Source: Streptomyces olivoverticillatus
GTDB taxonomy: Bacteria > Actinomycetota > Actinomycetes > Streptomycetales > Streptomycetaceae
DNA: 64,000 nucleotides
NCBI RefSeq assembly: GCF_014203555.1
Contig: NZ_JACHJH010000004.1
Location: 62,001 to 126,000, forward strand
Direction: 5' to 3'
Below the pieces are notes generated by a model. That model worked only from the letters and a program-made list of their open reading frames with translations, was not told the DNA's origin and ran no database searches. A program made the translations under genes and the position numbers. This document shows positions 33,726-45,201 of the stretch, in pieces (within the stretch, counting starts at the first letter, position 1; each line of letters starts with the position of its first letter).

Positions 33726-34631
33726 ATGGTGAAAAAGCGACACACAGCCCCGTGCGGTGACGCCGGGGAGATCCTCGACCTCGCCTACCAGGCCCCGCCC
33801 GGCACCCCCGCAGGTGTCGAGGTTCTGAGCCTCGCCGAGCTGCGCGAGCGGGCGCCGGAGGGGCTGCTGGCCAGGCCGCAGCGGCTGGACTTCCACCAGA
33901 TCGTCGCCGTCGACTCCGGCTCGGCCTCCCACACCGTCGACTTCGTCGGCCACCGGCTGACGGCGGGCTCCGTGCTGTGGGTGCGGCCGGGCCAGGTGCA
34001 GCGGTTCGGTGACGTGGCGGCCGTCGAGGGCACCGTCGTGCTCGTCCAGCCCGGCTTCCTGCCGCCCGGCACGTCCGTCGCGGCCATGGCCGACGATCTC
34101 TACCGCCCGGTGCTGTGGCAGCCCGGCGGAGAGGACCTGGAGGCCGTCTTCTGCGCCGTGCGCCACCTGGCCACCGACTTCCGCACCGGCGGCCGGCTGC
34201 CGCCCGGCATCCACGCCGACGTGCTGCGCCACCTGCTCTCGGTGCTCGTGCTGCGCCTGTCGCACGTGGCCGGCCCGGCGCACGCGGCACCGCCGCCACT
34301 CCCGGAGGCTTTCGTGCGCTTCCGGGCCGCCGTCGAGCGCGACTTCACCACCCGCCACCGGGTCACCGACTACGCCCGTGCGCTCGGCTACTCGCCCCGC
34401 ACCCTGTCCCGGGCGACGCTCGCGGCGGCCGGTGTGGGGGCCAAGGAGTTCGTCGACCGGCGGGTGCTGCTGGAGGCCAAGCGGCTGCTCGCGCACAGCG
34501 GGTTGTCCGCCGCGCGGATCGGCGAGCGGCTCGGCTTCGACGACGCCGCGAACTTCTCCAAGTACTTCCAGCACCGCGCCGGGCTCTCCCCGGGCGCCTT
34601 CCGCACCGCGCAGCGCGGTCACTCCGCATAG
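33726..34631 (+). CDS. AraC-family transcriptional regulator
   Basis: A 301-residue regulator. The N-terminal cupin-like sensor has [23 protein letters not shown] and [15 protein letters not shown]. The C-terminal double HTH spans ~200-300: [20 protein letters not shown], then [34 protein letters not shown] and AGLSPGAFR. The ATG at 33726 is preferred because the frame extends far upstream with no domain there. It likely controls the divergent NAD(P)-binding gene. Its 3' end overlaps the convergent spermidine-synthase-like gene by 13 bp. Confidence 0.92.
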   Translation: MVKKRHTAPCGDAGEILDLAYQAPPGTPAGVEVLSLAELRERAPEGLLARPQRLDFHQIVAVDSGSASHTVDFVGHRLTAGSVLWVRPGQVQRFGDVAAVEGTVVLVQPGFLPPGTSVAAMADDLYRPVLWQPGGEDLEAVFCAVRHLATDFRTGGRLPPGIHADVLRHLLSVLVLRLSHVAGPAHAAPPPLPEAFVRFRAAVERDFTTRHRVTDYARALGYSPRTLSRATLAAAGVGAKEFVDRRVLLEAKRLLAHSGLSAARIGERLGFDDAANFSKYFQHRAGLSPGAFRTAQRGHSA

Positions 34632-36175
34632 CGCGGATGCATCAGCGTCGACGGCAGCAGCCCCGGCTCCCGGCTGCGCTCGGCGGCGCGCTCGTCCGCA
34701 CTGAGCGCGGCCGGGGTCAGCGAATGCACGGACGGCCCTACGGCGGGCAGCACCAGCGACGCGGGGGCGCGCGTGGCCAGCAGGAAGCCCCAGCTCTCCC
34801 CGCGCACCCCGGCCGGCCCCGCCGACCGAACGCGGTAGGGAACGGTCTGCATGCCCACCGAGCGCACGGTCGAGTCCACGGTCCAGAACGGGCGGGGGCG
34901 GGCGCAGAGGTCCCCGGCATGGATCACCAGCCGCCCGCCCGGGGCCAGGGCGCGCTCGACCAGCCCGTAGAACTCCTGTGAATAGAGCTTGGCGCTGGGG
35001 GTGATGCCGGGGTCGGGCAGGTCGGAGACGACCACGTCGTACAGGGCTTCGCCGCCGTGCCGGGTGCGCAGCCAGTCGAAGGCGTCGGCGGCGATCACGC
35101 GGACCCTCGGGTCGCGGTACGCGCCCTGGTTGAGGGCGGCGAGATCGCGGTCGGTGCGGGCCAGCCGCAGCACGGCGGCGTCCAGCTCGACGACGGTCAC
35201 CGAGGCCACGTCCCCGTAGCGCAGGACTTCGCGCAGGGCCAGGCCGTCGCCGCCGCCGAGCACGAGGACGCGGCGGTGCGGCCCGGACATGGCGGGGTGG
35301 ACCAAGGCCTCGTGGTAGCGGAATTCGCCGCCGCTGACCCGCAGCCGTCCGTCGAGGAAGAGCGAGAGAGGCCGGCCGCTGGCCCCTCCGCCGGTGAGCA
35401 CGACCTCCTGGACATCCGTCTGCATCGCGACGCGGACGTCCGCCCCGTAGACGGCCTGGCGGGCTGCCCGCTCGAACGGGCCGGTGAGCACCGAACAGAC
35501 GGCGAGCAGCACCAGCACCAGCCCGTTGACGGTCAGCAGCGACCAGCGGGCCCGTACGCTCAGGTCGCCGCGGAAGAGCCAGAGCACCAGCGCCCCGCCC
35601 GCGACGGCGTTGACCGCGCCGGTCACCAGGGCGCCGGTCAGCTGCCCGAGCACCGGCAGCAGCAGGAAGGGGAAGGCGAGCCCGCCGACCAGCGCGCCCA
35701 CGTAGTCGGCGGCGAAGAGATCGGCGACCGCGCCGCCCGCGTCCTGGCGGCGGATGCGCTGGATGAGGGTCATCAGCAGGGGCACTTCGGCCCCGATCAG
35801 CACCCCGATCGCCAGCGAGAAGCCGACCAGCGCCAGGCGGGCCTGCCCGTACCAGGCGAACGTGGCGTAGAGAGCCATGGCGGAGAGGCCGCCGGTCAGC
35901 GCGAGCACCGCTTCGACGGTGGCGAAGCCGAGGGCCGCACGCCTGCGCAGCTGTTTGGCGAGCAGCGAGCCGATGCCCATGGCGAAGACCATCACCGACA
36001 GGACGACGGAGGCCTGGGTGACCGAGTCGCCGATCAAATAGGAGGCCAGGGCGACCAGTTCGAGCTCGTACACCAACCCGCAGGCTGCGCAGATGAACAC
36101 CGTGGTCAGGACGAGTAGGCGGCCGAGCCCGGCCGGCACGGGCAGCCGCGCTGGTACCGGGCGGTGGTGGACCAT
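34619..36175 (-). CDS. Membrane-fused spermidine-synthase-like protein
   Basis: A 518-residue fusion. Residues ~15-225 hold about seven TM helices ([20 protein letters not shown] and [17 protein letters not shown]). Residues ~250-480 form a spermidine-synthase-like Rossmann domain: [59 protein letters not shown] and [18 protein letters not shown]. This 'SpeE with membrane domain' type may use a polyamine-like or lipid substrate; spermidine is not shown. No clear ribosome site precedes the ATG, but a TAGCGT hexamer lies ~10 bp upstream, compatible with a leaderless mRNA. Confidence 0.82.
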   Translation of the reverse strand: MVHHRPVPARLPVPAGLGRLLVLTTVFICAACGLVYELELVALASYLIGDSVTQASVVLSVMVFAMGIGSLLAKQLRRRAALGFATVEAVLALTGGLSAMALYATFAWYGQARLALVGFSLAIGVLIGAEVPLLMTLIQRIRRQDAGGAVADLFAADYVGALVGGLAFPFLLLPVLGQLTGALVTGAVNAVAGGALVLWLFRGDLSVRARWSLLTVNGLVLVLLAVCSVLTGPFERAARQAVYGADVRVAMQTDVQEVVLTGGGASGRPLSLFLDGRLRVSGGEFRYHEALVHPAMSGPHRRVLVLGGGDGLALREVLRYGDVASVTVVELDAAVLRLARTDRDLAALNQGAYRDPRVRVIAADAFDWLRTRHGGEALYDVVVSDLPDPGITPSAKLYSQEFYGLVERALAPGGRLVIHAGDLCARPRPFWTVDSTVRSVGMQTVPYRVRSAGPAGVRGESWGFLLATRAPASLVLPAVGPSVHSLTPAALSADERAAERSREPGLLPSTLMHPRYAE

Positions 36176-36280
36176 GCGGGAACGCTACGTCACGAGTCGG
36201 CACTCGACTTGTCACCCACACGGGTTTATTGCTCACGCGCTCGGGTGACTTCGGCGGTCGACCCGTGCCCTCGGCGGCCC

Positions 36281-36799
36281 TCAGAGCGGTGCCGTCATGC
36301 GCACTCCGACTCTGGTCCGGGTGGCGACCAGCCGCCCTTCTTGGGGATACGCATGCCAGGTGCGCCAGCTGACCTGGCCGTCGCCGCGCTGGGCGAGGAG
36401 GGCGGTGAATGCGTGGGGGCTGCCGGGAAACGTTCCGGCCAGCCCCTGGGGATGCTCGGCGACCAGCGCGAGCAGCTCTTGCGCGCGCCCCGCGAACGAG
36501 CTGCGCGACAGGGTCTCCACCCGTGCCGCGAATTCGTACTCCCATGCGCCGACGCGTTTGGCGACGCCGAGCGGGAGCGGTGTACTGCCGCCGGGTATAC
36601 AGGCGACCGTCTCCGAACAGACTTTGCTGCCTTCCTCGACAAGGACCTGGTGGGAGGCGCCGAGCAGGCGCAACTGCACCTCCGCCCGGTCCAGTTGCAG
36701 ATCGAGCACCGCGAGCGCCGGAAGGGGCTCCTTGCCCAGACACCAGGCGAGATCGGCGGCGCGGGTGTCGGTGTAGGTGGTCTTGAGCGTGGTGAGCAT
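36281..36799 (-). CDS. DUF2617 family protein
   Basis: A 172-residue cytosolic protein of unknown function. Seen are LAWCLGKEPLPALAVLDLQL, LRLLGASHQVLVEEG, CSETVACIPGGSTPLPL, WEYEFAARVETLS, and GSPHAFTALLAQ followed by SWRTWHAYPQEGRLVAT. The family repeatedly sits beside membrane-fused spermidine-synthase-like genes in actinobacteria, here 105 bp upstream on the same strand. A shared pathway is likely but unproven. Other partners sometimes seen in such clusters (DUF350, DUF4178) are not present here. Confidence 0.8.
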   Translation of the reverse strand: MLTTLKTTYTDTRAADLAWCLGKEPLPALAVLDLQLDRAEVQLRLLGASHQVLVEEGSKVCSETVACIPGGSTPLPLGVAKRVGAWEYEFAARVETLSRSSFAGRAQELLALVAEHPQGLAGTFPGSPHAFTALLAQRGDGQVSWRTWHAYPQEGRLVATRTRVGVRMTAPL

Positions 36800-37199
36800 G
36801 GGTCGGCTCCGCGAGCGAGCAGTGGAGGGTGGGCCGGCCCGCCCCGAGGGGGACCAGATTCCTTTCGAGTGCGCCGGCTCATGCCCACATGTGGAGGACT
36901 TCGGTTCCGGCGGATGCGATTCCGGCGCATTCCGGGGAGTTGCCTCTCACCGTGGCTGTGAATGAGAGGGAATCATGAATGAGCGGCGCCCACAGCGTTT
37001 TTACCCATCATCTGCAACTTTCCATCCACGCGAGGGCCGTGCAGTTCATATGTTCAACATCTCGGCTCGCAAGGATCAACATCATTGCCCCCGGCGGAGT
37101 TTCGCATTCGTTCGTATGCGCTCATTTCTGCGTGCACATCCGCCGGGAGCATATGCGGCCGGGCATGGTCCGCCCGCAAATCCGTTGATCAAAATTGGC
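36800..37199. other. 400-bp intergenic region, AT-rich in its second half
   Basis: No convincing gene. The first 150 bp is of normal GC and probably holds the DUF2617 promoter. From about 36960 to 37199 AT content is clearly higher, with several AT-rich words and a TTGATCAA palindrome close to the aminotransferase stop. Short frames exist on both strands but show no domain, and the longest plus-strand ones run into antisense of the next gene. It could host a small RNA or foreign DNA. Confidence 0.5.
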
Positions 37200-38372
37200 T
37201 CAGACGGCGTTTACCAGCTTCTCCACCGCGTCGAGCACCGACTTCTCCCGCTTGCAGAAGGAGAAACGCACCAGATAGGACGGGGCGCCCGGGGACAAGT
37301 GGAAGGCGGACGTGGGAATGGCCACCACCCCGGCGCGCGTGGGGAGTTCACGGCAGAAACGCACGCCGTCCGCATGCCCCCACGCGCGGATGTCCGCCTG
37401 CACGAAATACCCCGCCTCCGCGCGATAGGGGCGCAGGCCCGCGCGCACAAGCCCGTCGCTCAGCAGGTCGCGATTGCGCTGCAGCGTCCGCCGCAGCTCC
37501 GCGGCCCACTCCTCCACGCCCCCCAGGGCCCGCGCGAGCGCCTCCTGGTACGGAGTGCCGGAGGCGTAGGTGAGGAACTGCTTCGCCGCGGCCACCGCCG
37601 CCACCAGATGCGCCGGCCCGCACACCCAGCCGACCTTCCAGCCGGTGACGTTGAAGGTCTTGCCCGCCGAGGAGATGGTGAGCGTCCGCTCCCGCATCCC
37701 GGGCAGGGCGGCGATCGTCCGGTGCGCCTCCGTGCCGTAGACCAGGTGCTCGTACACCTCGTCCGTCACCACCGTCAGGTCGTGCTCCCGGCACAGCCCG
37801 GCGATGGCGGCCAGCTCCGCCTCGGTGAAGACCTTGCCCGTCGGGTTGTGCGGCGTGTTCAGCAGCAGCACGCGGGTGCGCGGGCCGACGGCGGCGCGCA
37901 GCGCGTCCGCGTCCAGGACGAAGCGGTCGCCGTCCTCGGCGAGCGGTACGGGCACCAGGCGCGCGCCCGCGAAGCGGGCCCCCGCGGGGTAGGCGTCGTA
38001 GCAGGGGTCGAAGGCGAGGACCTCGTCGCCCGGGTCGCACAGCGCCAGCAGCGACGCCGCCAGCGCCTCGGTGGCCCCGGTGGTCACCAGCACCTCGCCC
38101 TGCGGCTCGTACTCCAGCCCGTACCGCCTGCGCTGGTGGCCGGCGACCGCCTCGCGCAGGGCGGCCGTGCCGTAGGCGGGCGGGTACTGGTTGTGGCCCG
38201 CGAGGACGGCGGCCGCCACCTCGTCGAGCAGGCCGCGGGGGCTGTCCAGCTCGGGCACGCCCTGGCCCAGATTGACCGCGCCCGTACGCCTGGCCAGCTC
38301 GGTCATCTCGGTGAAGACCGACGCTCCCGTCCCCCGCACCCGCTCCGCAGGGCTCCACTGCGCATCCGTCAT
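37200..38372 (-). CDS. Class I/II PLP-dependent aminotransferase
   Basis: A 390-residue aspartate-aminotransferase-fold enzyme. Motifs: NLGQGVPELDSP, NQYPPAYGTAALREAVA, TTGATEALAASLLALCDPGD, LNTPHNPTGKVFTEAEL, VVTDEVYEHLVYG, and Schiff-base Lys in ISSAGKTFNVTGWKVGW. The sequence resembles DapC/kynurenine-aminotransferase-type enzymes; N-succinyl-diaminopimelate, methionine or kynurenine are possible donors. The ATG at 38372 has GGGGAGCGGG upstream; a GTG-like start nine codons earlier is less likely. Confidence 0.9.
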   Translation of the reverse strand: MTDAQWSPAERVRGTGASVFTEMTELARRTGAVNLGQGVPELDSPRGLLDEVAAAVLAGHNQYPPAYGTAALREAVAGHQRRRYGLEYEPQGEVLVTTGATEALAASLLALCDPGDEVLAFDPCYDAYPAGARFAGARLVPVPLAEDGDRFVLDADALRAAVGPRTRVLLLNTPHNPTGKVFTEAELAAIAGLCREHDLTVVTDEVYEHLVYGTEAHRTIAALPGMRERTLTISSAGKTFNVTGWKVGWVCGPAHLVAAVAAAKQFLTYASGTPYQEALARALGGVEEWAAELRRTLQRNRDLLSDGLVRAGLRPYRAEAGYFVQADIRAWGHADGVRFCRELPTRAGVVAIPTSAFHLSPGAPSYLVRFSFCKREKSVLDAVEKLVNAV

Positions 38373-38627
38373 CGTCCCGCTCCCCTCGGTCCACAACACG
38401 TCCTGCGATCAAGGTCACGATAGGCGCGCGGCCGTCACCCGCACAGCACGTCGGGCCGCGGCACATCGGGTGGCAGCACATCGCACCGCCGCCGCGCACG
38501 CCGACACTCCGCGGTGCGGCCGAGCGGGTGTAAGGCGCACCGCTTACGGGCGTTCCTGGTCGCGCGCGCGTGGCGGGCGCCGCATGGTCGGTATGCCCCA
38601 CCCATGCGCCGCACCGGAGGTGCACCC

Positions 38628-39839
38628 GTGTCAGCCGACACCGCCGTGCCCGTACGAACCCCCGAACCGCGCCGTGCTCCCCGGGGCGGTGGCGGCGCCC
38701 ACCGGGTGGACCGGGTGCGCGAGGCGCTGCGCCGGGCCCTGCCCGCGCTCGGCCTGTACGCGGTGGTCCGGCTGACCGGGATGACGGTGATGGCCGCCTG
38801 GGCGTGGTGGATCGGCAAACACCCGCGCACGCTGCTGGGCCATCTGTGGGACGGCATCTGGTACGCGGGCATCGCCCGCAACGGCTACGGGCTCGTCGTG
38901 CCCTCCCCCACCACGCACGGGGTGGTCTTCAACGACCTGGCGTTCTTCCCGCTCTTCCCCGGCCTGGTGCGGGCGGTGGCGACGCTCTCGCCGTTCACCG
39001 TGGTCACCGCCGGACTGCTGGTGGCCTGGGCCTCGGCGGGGGCCGCGGCCTGGGGGATCTACGCGGTGGGCGAGCGGCTGCACGGGCGCCGGGTGGCGAC
39101 GCTGCTGGTGCTGCTGTGGGGGCTGCTGCCGCACGCGATCGTGCAGACGATGGCGTACACGGAATCGCTGATGACGGCCCTCGCGGCGTGGTCGCTCTAT
39201 GCACTGCTCACGGGGCGGCGGCTGTGGGCGGGGGTGCTGGCGCTGCTGGCCGGGCTGTCCCGGCCCAACGCCATCGCGGTGGTGGCCGCCGTGCTGTGCG
39301 CCGCGGTGCTCACGGCCCGGCAGGATCCGCGGGCCCGCACCGACTGGCGGCTGTGGACAGGGGCGGCGCTGGCGCCCCTCGGCTGGGCGGGCTACGTCGC
39401 CTGGGCGGGGTTCCGGGCGGGGGGCGGAGTGCTCGGCTACTTCGAGGTGCAGCGGCTGTGGGGGTCGCGCTTCGACTTCGGGCACGACGCGCTGCGCTTC
39501 ATCCGGCACCTGATCATCGCCCGGGACCACATGGCGTACTACGTGACGCTGGCGGTCCTGGCCGTCGCCCTGGTGGCGCTGGTCTTCCTCGCCCTGGACC
39601 GGCCGCCCGCCGCGCTGCTGGTGTACGTGCTCGTCCTCGCCGTGATCGCGGTCGGGGGGTCGAGCTACTTCGCGTCCAAGCCGCGCTTCCTGCTGCCGGC
39701 CTTTCCGCTGCTGATCCCGGCGGCCGTGGCCATGGCAAGAGCCCGGCCGCGCACCGTCGCCGTGACGGCGGGTGCGCTGGCCGGGCTCTCCTTCTTCTAC
39801 GGGACGTATCTGCTGACGGTGGCCAGGATCCCCATGTAG
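38628..39839 (+). CDS. GT-C family mannosyltransferase-like integral membrane protein
   Basis: A 403-residue polytopic protein with about nine TM helices. The first external loop contains WDGIWYAGIARNGYG with a catalytic-type Asp, and FNDLAFFPLFPGLVRAVA follows. These are typical of PIG-V/PIG-M-like enzymes that use polyprenyl-phosphate mannose. GGAGG stands 7 nt before the GTG at 38628, which fixes the start; a longer frame upstream lacks a site. It would act in cell-wall or glycoprotein mannosylation. Acceptor unknown. Confidence 0.82.
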   Translation: MSADTAVPVRTPEPRRAPRGGGGAHRVDRVREALRRALPALGLYAVVRLTGMTVMAAWAWWIGKHPRTLLGHLWDGIWYAGIARNGYGLVVPSPTTHGVVFNDLAFFPLFPGLVRAVATLSPFTVVTAGLLVAWASAGAAAWGIYAVGERLHGRRVATLLVLLWGLLPHAIVQTMAYTESLMTALAAWSLYALLTGRRLWAGVLALLAGLSRPNAIAVVAAVLCAAVLTARQDPRARTDWRLWTGAALAPLGWAGYVAWAGFRAGGGVLGYFEVQRLWGSRFDFGHDALRFIRHLIIARDHMAYYVTLAVLAVALVALVFLALDRPPAALLVYVLVLAVIAVGGSSYFASKPRFLLPAFPLLIPAAVAMARARPRTVAVTAGALAGLSFFYGTYLLTVARIPM

Positions 39840-39861
39840 GGACCCGGGCCCATGGGGCCGG

Positions 39862-40395
39862 TCAGGCCTCGTCGTCCGGCTTGTCGTCGCCGTCGGAGTC
39901 GATGTCGGCCTCCAGGCCGAGCTGCTCGACGAGCCACTTGTCGAACTCGATGGAGGCCCGCACCCAGCTGACCGTGCTGGAGACGAAGTGCTCCAGCGAG
40001 ACCCCCACGCCGATCAGCATCTGCGCCTCGCCGATGAGGCGGACGGTGCCGTCGTCGTGGGTGTGGGTGTAGACCTTCGGCCACAGCGTGCGACGGTTCC
40101 AGTCGTCGATCTGCTCAAGGAGCTTGGACTTCTCCTCGATGCCGTGCGGACGGTCGTAGAACGTCCGCACGGAGAAGACCTGCTGCTCGTCCTCGCCACG
40201 GAACATGAAGTACGTGCGGAACTGCTCCCACGGCGCGGCGAGGTCGCCCTCGTCGTCGACGACGTACTTCAGCTCCATCTGCTCGAGGAGCTGCTTGACC
40301 AGATCCTGGTCGGGGATGACGGGGCCGGTCGGGCCCGTCTCGTGCGGTTCGGGCTGGCCCCCGAAGTTCGGAATCGAGGACGGGTCGATGCTCAC
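39862..40395 (-). CDS. YbjN-domain protein (type III secretion chaperone-like fold)
   Basis: A 177-residue acidic protein. After a proline-rich start comes the YbjN domain: VKQLLEQMELKYVVDDEGDL, FRTYFMFRGEDEQQVFSVRT, LEQIDDWNRRTLWPKVYTH, GTVRLIGEAQMLIGVGVSLE and FVSSTVSWVRASIEFDKWL. The tail is Asp-rich. Such proteins are widespread in actinobacteria; a chaperone-like role is suggested by fold only. GAAGGGA precedes the GTG at 40395. It is directly downstream of clpB on the same strand, with a 77-bp gap, so co-transcription under heat shock is possible. Confidence 0.8.
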   Translation of the reverse strand: MSIDPSSIPNFGGQPEPHETGPTGPVIPDQDLVKQLLEQMELKYVVDDEGDLAAPWEQFRTYFMFRGEDEQQVFSVRTFYDRPHGIEEKSKLLEQIDDWNRRTLWPKVYTHTHDDGTVRLIGEAQMLIGVGVSLEHFVSSTVSWVRASIEFDKWLVEQLGLEADIDSDGDDKPDDEA

Positions 40396-40471
40396 CGTGA
40401 ATTTCCCTTCGTACGGTCTCCCGCCATCCTCCCTCACACAGGCCCCCGCCCCGCAACCCCTGACGCTCGCG

Positions 40472-43120
<2,649 letters not shown>

Positions 43121-43180
43121 GACCTTGCGATCCTCCTCTATCCGCCGAACGTCATACCTGCTCGGGGCTACGTGCGATAA

Positions 43181-43201
43181 GTTGAGTCTATTCCACTCAA
43201 C
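43181..43201. promoter_or_regulatory. HAIR operator (HspR site) of clpB
   Basis: GTTGAGT-N7-ACTCAAC, a perfect inverted repeat matching the HspR-associated inverted repeat (consensus CTTGAGT-N7-ACTCAAG) except for the outer base pair. It lies 61 bp upstream of the clpB start. HspR with DnaK as co-repressor is the known reader in Streptomyces. Confidence 0.92.
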
Positions 43202-43274
43202 CCTGGGAAAGCCATCGTCTCCGGCAAAATCACCGGTGCCCGGCCCCCGCCGCCGCGCGAACTACGCTTCCCGT

Positions 43275-43679
43275 ATGGCCCTGGACCTCCACAACCTCGA
43301 CCCCGCCTACCTCACCTTCTGGCGCGAGCGGCACGTCTGCACCCTCACCACCCCCCGCCCCGACGGCTCCCCGCACGTGGTGCCCGTCGGCGTCACCTAC
43401 GACCCCGAGGCCGGCATCGCCCGCGTCATCACCAACAAGAGCAGCCGCAAGGTCGCCAACGTCCAGGCCGCTGGTCCCTCTGGCGCCAGGGTCGCCGTCT
43501 GCCAGATGGACGGCAAACGCTGGGCCACCCTGGAAGGCCGCGCGATCGTCCGCACCGAGCCGGACACCGTCGCCGACGCCGTCACCCGCTACGCCGAGCG
43601 CTACCACCGCACGCCCACCCCCAACCCGGACCGCGTCGTCATCGAGATCACCGTCAGCCGGGCGATGGGGCGGGGCTGA
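43275..43679 (+). CDS. PPOX-class F420-dependent enzyme
   Basis: A 134-residue split-barrel flavoenzyme-like protein. Seen are [22 protein letters not shown] (strand and dimer motif), [24 protein letters not shown] and [20 protein letters not shown]. These are typical of the F420-binding PPOX/FDOR-B group of actinobacteria. The reductase substrate is unknown. The ATG at 43275 is supported by homologue-like ends; the frame extends far upstream antisense to clpB, which is not real. Divergent from clpB, so the HAIR may also influence it. Confidence 0.88.
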   Translation: MALDLHNLDPAYLTFWRERHVCTLTTPRPDGSPHVVPVGVTYDPEAGIARVITNKSSRKVANVQAAGPSGARVAVCQMDGKRWATLEGRAIVRTEPDTVADAVTRYAERYHRTPTPNPDRVVIEITVSRAMGRG

Positions 43680-43692
43680 ACCGGCCCGGCTC

Positions 43693-44616
43693 TCACCTCC
43701 CCGCCAGGGCCTGCCGGATCTCGTGGATCATCACTTGGGGGCGCTCCCGGACGTCGGCCGTGGTGTAGCGCAGGATCCGGCAAACCTCGGGGCACGCCGA
43801 GAGGTCGTTGAACCGTATGACGTCGCGCTGGTGCTCCGCCCTGCTGCCGTGCCAGGCATAGCCCTCCACCTCCACGACCAGCCCCTGCGGGCGGAAGAAG
43901 AAGTCCGGGTAGACCCGGCGCCCGGCGGGCGTGCGCAGCGGCACCTGGCACTCCGGATACAGCCCCGCGTCGTACAGCCGCAGCCGGGCCAGGGTCTCGA
44001 CCGGTGACCCCGATCGGGGGTCGGCCAGGGCCAGCCACCACACGGCCTGCCGGGCGCCGCGCAGCGTCGGCGCTCTCGTCAGGGCCCGGCCGATCGCATC
44101 GAGCGTGGTGAGTGGCGCTCTGCGCGAGCCGCGCGCCGCCCCCGGGCCGTGCCGCCAGCTCAGCGCCGACTCCACGGCCACCAGCGCCTCGTCACGCGGG
44201 CCGGACCGCAGCAGGTCGGCCATCGTGCGCGCCACCGCCGTCGCCCGCAGGCCCGCGACGGACGTCACCTCATCAGGCTCCAGCGGCACCGCGTGCAGCA
44301 CGGCGCCCTTGGCTCTGCCGCACCCGATGAAGTCGGTGCGCCCCACGTCCGTTTCGGCGCCGTGCAGCCGCGTGGCCGCCCAGTGGCTGACCACCAGCTC
44401 CGGGCGCACCAGCTGCTGCGCCCACAGCAACTCCCGCTCACCCGCGCTCCGTCCGGGCTCCAGCCAGGCACCGGGCCGCAGCCGCGTCCACCCCTGCCGC
44501 GCGAAGAGCCTGCCCAGCCGCTGCCTCGACCACCCCCGCCCGGCCGCCTGCGCCGTCAGCACCACCCCGCCCTGCGCGTCCGCCAGGGCCTTCCAGCACG
44601 CCTCGTCCCCCGTCAC
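43693..44616 (-). CDS. AbiEi-like N-terminal domain fused to DUF559-type nuclease-fold domain
   Basis: A 307-residue protein. The N-terminal third has a helix-turn-helix-like AGRGWSRQRLGRLFARQGW and the RLRPGAWLEPG strand followed by VVSHWAATRLHG and TVARTMADLL, as in AbiEi-type antitoxin domains. The C-terminal part reads RVYPDFFFRPQGLVVEVEGY then HGSRAEHQRDVIRFNDL, matching the PD-(D/E)XK-like DUF559 fold with D, E and the later His/Arg. No AbiEii toxin gene is next to it. The start at 44616 is inferred from homologous architecture. It is downstream of the hspR terminator and has its own promoter. Confidence 0.7.
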   Translation of the reverse strand: MTGDEACWKALADAQGGVVLTAQAAGRGWSRQRLGRLFARQGWTRLRPGAWLEPGRSAGERELLWAQQLVRPELVVSHWAATRLHGAETDVGRTDFIGCGRAKGAVLHAVPLEPDEVTSVAGLRATAVARTMADLLRSGPRDEALVAVESALSWRHGPGAARGSRRAPLTTLDAIGRALTRAPTLRGARQAVWWLALADPRSGSPVETLARLRLYDAGLYPECQVPLRTPAGRRVYPDFFFRPQGLVVEVEGYAWHGSRAEHQRDVIRFNDLSACPEVCRILRYTTADVRERPQVMIHEIRQALAGR

Positions 44617-44670
44617 GCTTCGAGTGTCCGCGCCCCCGCACCACCCCGCCAGGCCTGTGGAAAACCACGG

Positions 44671-44704
44671 AAAAAGCCCGTCGCCCACAGGGGTGACGGG
44701 CTTT
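44671..44704 (-). terminator. Rho-independent terminator of the dnaK-grpE-dnaJ-hspR operon
   Basis: AAAAGCCCGTC (44671-44681) pairs with GACGGGCTTTT (44694-44704) around a 12-nt loop, and the minus-strand transcript ends in a run of U. It sits 37 bp after the hspR stop codon (the next gene starts at 44616). Confidence 0.85.
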
Positions 44705-44741
44705 TCCACATGTGCCGGGACGGCAACCAACGGCGCGCCGT

Positions 44742-45197
44742 TCAGCGCTCCTTGTCGCGCCGGGGCCGCCAGACGACCAGCGCGCTCGTCTGCTGGACGT
44801 CCTGGTACGGGACCAGGTCGCGCCGGTACGAGGCGTGGACCTGGGCCTCGCGCTGCTGCATGGCCGCCGCCGCGCCGTCGACGACGGACTGCAGCTCGGC
44901 GACGCGCGCGCTCAGCGCGGCGACCTGGTTCTCCAGCTCGATGATGCGCTTGATGCCCGCGAGGTTGATGCCCTCGTCCTGACTCAGCGCCTGCACCTGG
45001 CGCAGGAGCTCGATGTCGCGCGCCGAGTAGCGGCGGCCTCGCCCGGCCGTGCGGTCCGGGGAGACCAGGCCGAGGCGGTCGTACTGCCGCAGGGTCTGCG
45101 GGTGCAGGCCCGACAGCTGGGCGGCGACGGAGATGACGTAGACCGGCGATTCGTCGGTCAGCTCATAAGGATTGCGTCGACGGCCGATCCCGTCCAT
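44742..45197 (-). CDS. hspR: Heat-shock repressor HspR (MerR family)
   Basis: A 151-residue autoregulatory repressor that binds HAIR sequences with DnaK as co-repressor. The MerR-like winged helix holds YVISVAAQLSGLHPQTLRQYDRLGLVSPDR and RGRRYSARDIELLRQVQAL. A coiled-coil dimerisation region (IIELENQVAALSARVAELQSVV) and a basic tail follow. The ATG at 45197 comes 4 bp after the dnaJ stop, with GAGCGTGACCTC as ribosome site. Being the last gene of the dnaK operon, it is repressed by its own product. Confidence 0.97.
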   Translation of the reverse strand: MDGIGRRRNPYELTDESPVYVISVAAQLSGLHPQTLRQYDRLGLVSPDRTAGRGRRYSARDIELLRQVQALSQDEGINLAGIKRIIELENQVAALSARVAELQSVVDGAAAAMQQREAQVHASYRRDLVPYQDVQQTSALVVWRPRRDKER

Positions 45198-45201
45198 GAG
45201 G

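Noticed and set aside
33681..36743. 1,020-codon frame on the minus strand spanning three genes
   Set aside because: Arg/Pro/Ala-rich, crosses two gene boundaries and has no domain.
36979..37188. 69-codon plus-strand frame in the AT-rich interval
   Set aside because: No ribosome site, no domain, and composition of non-coding DNA.
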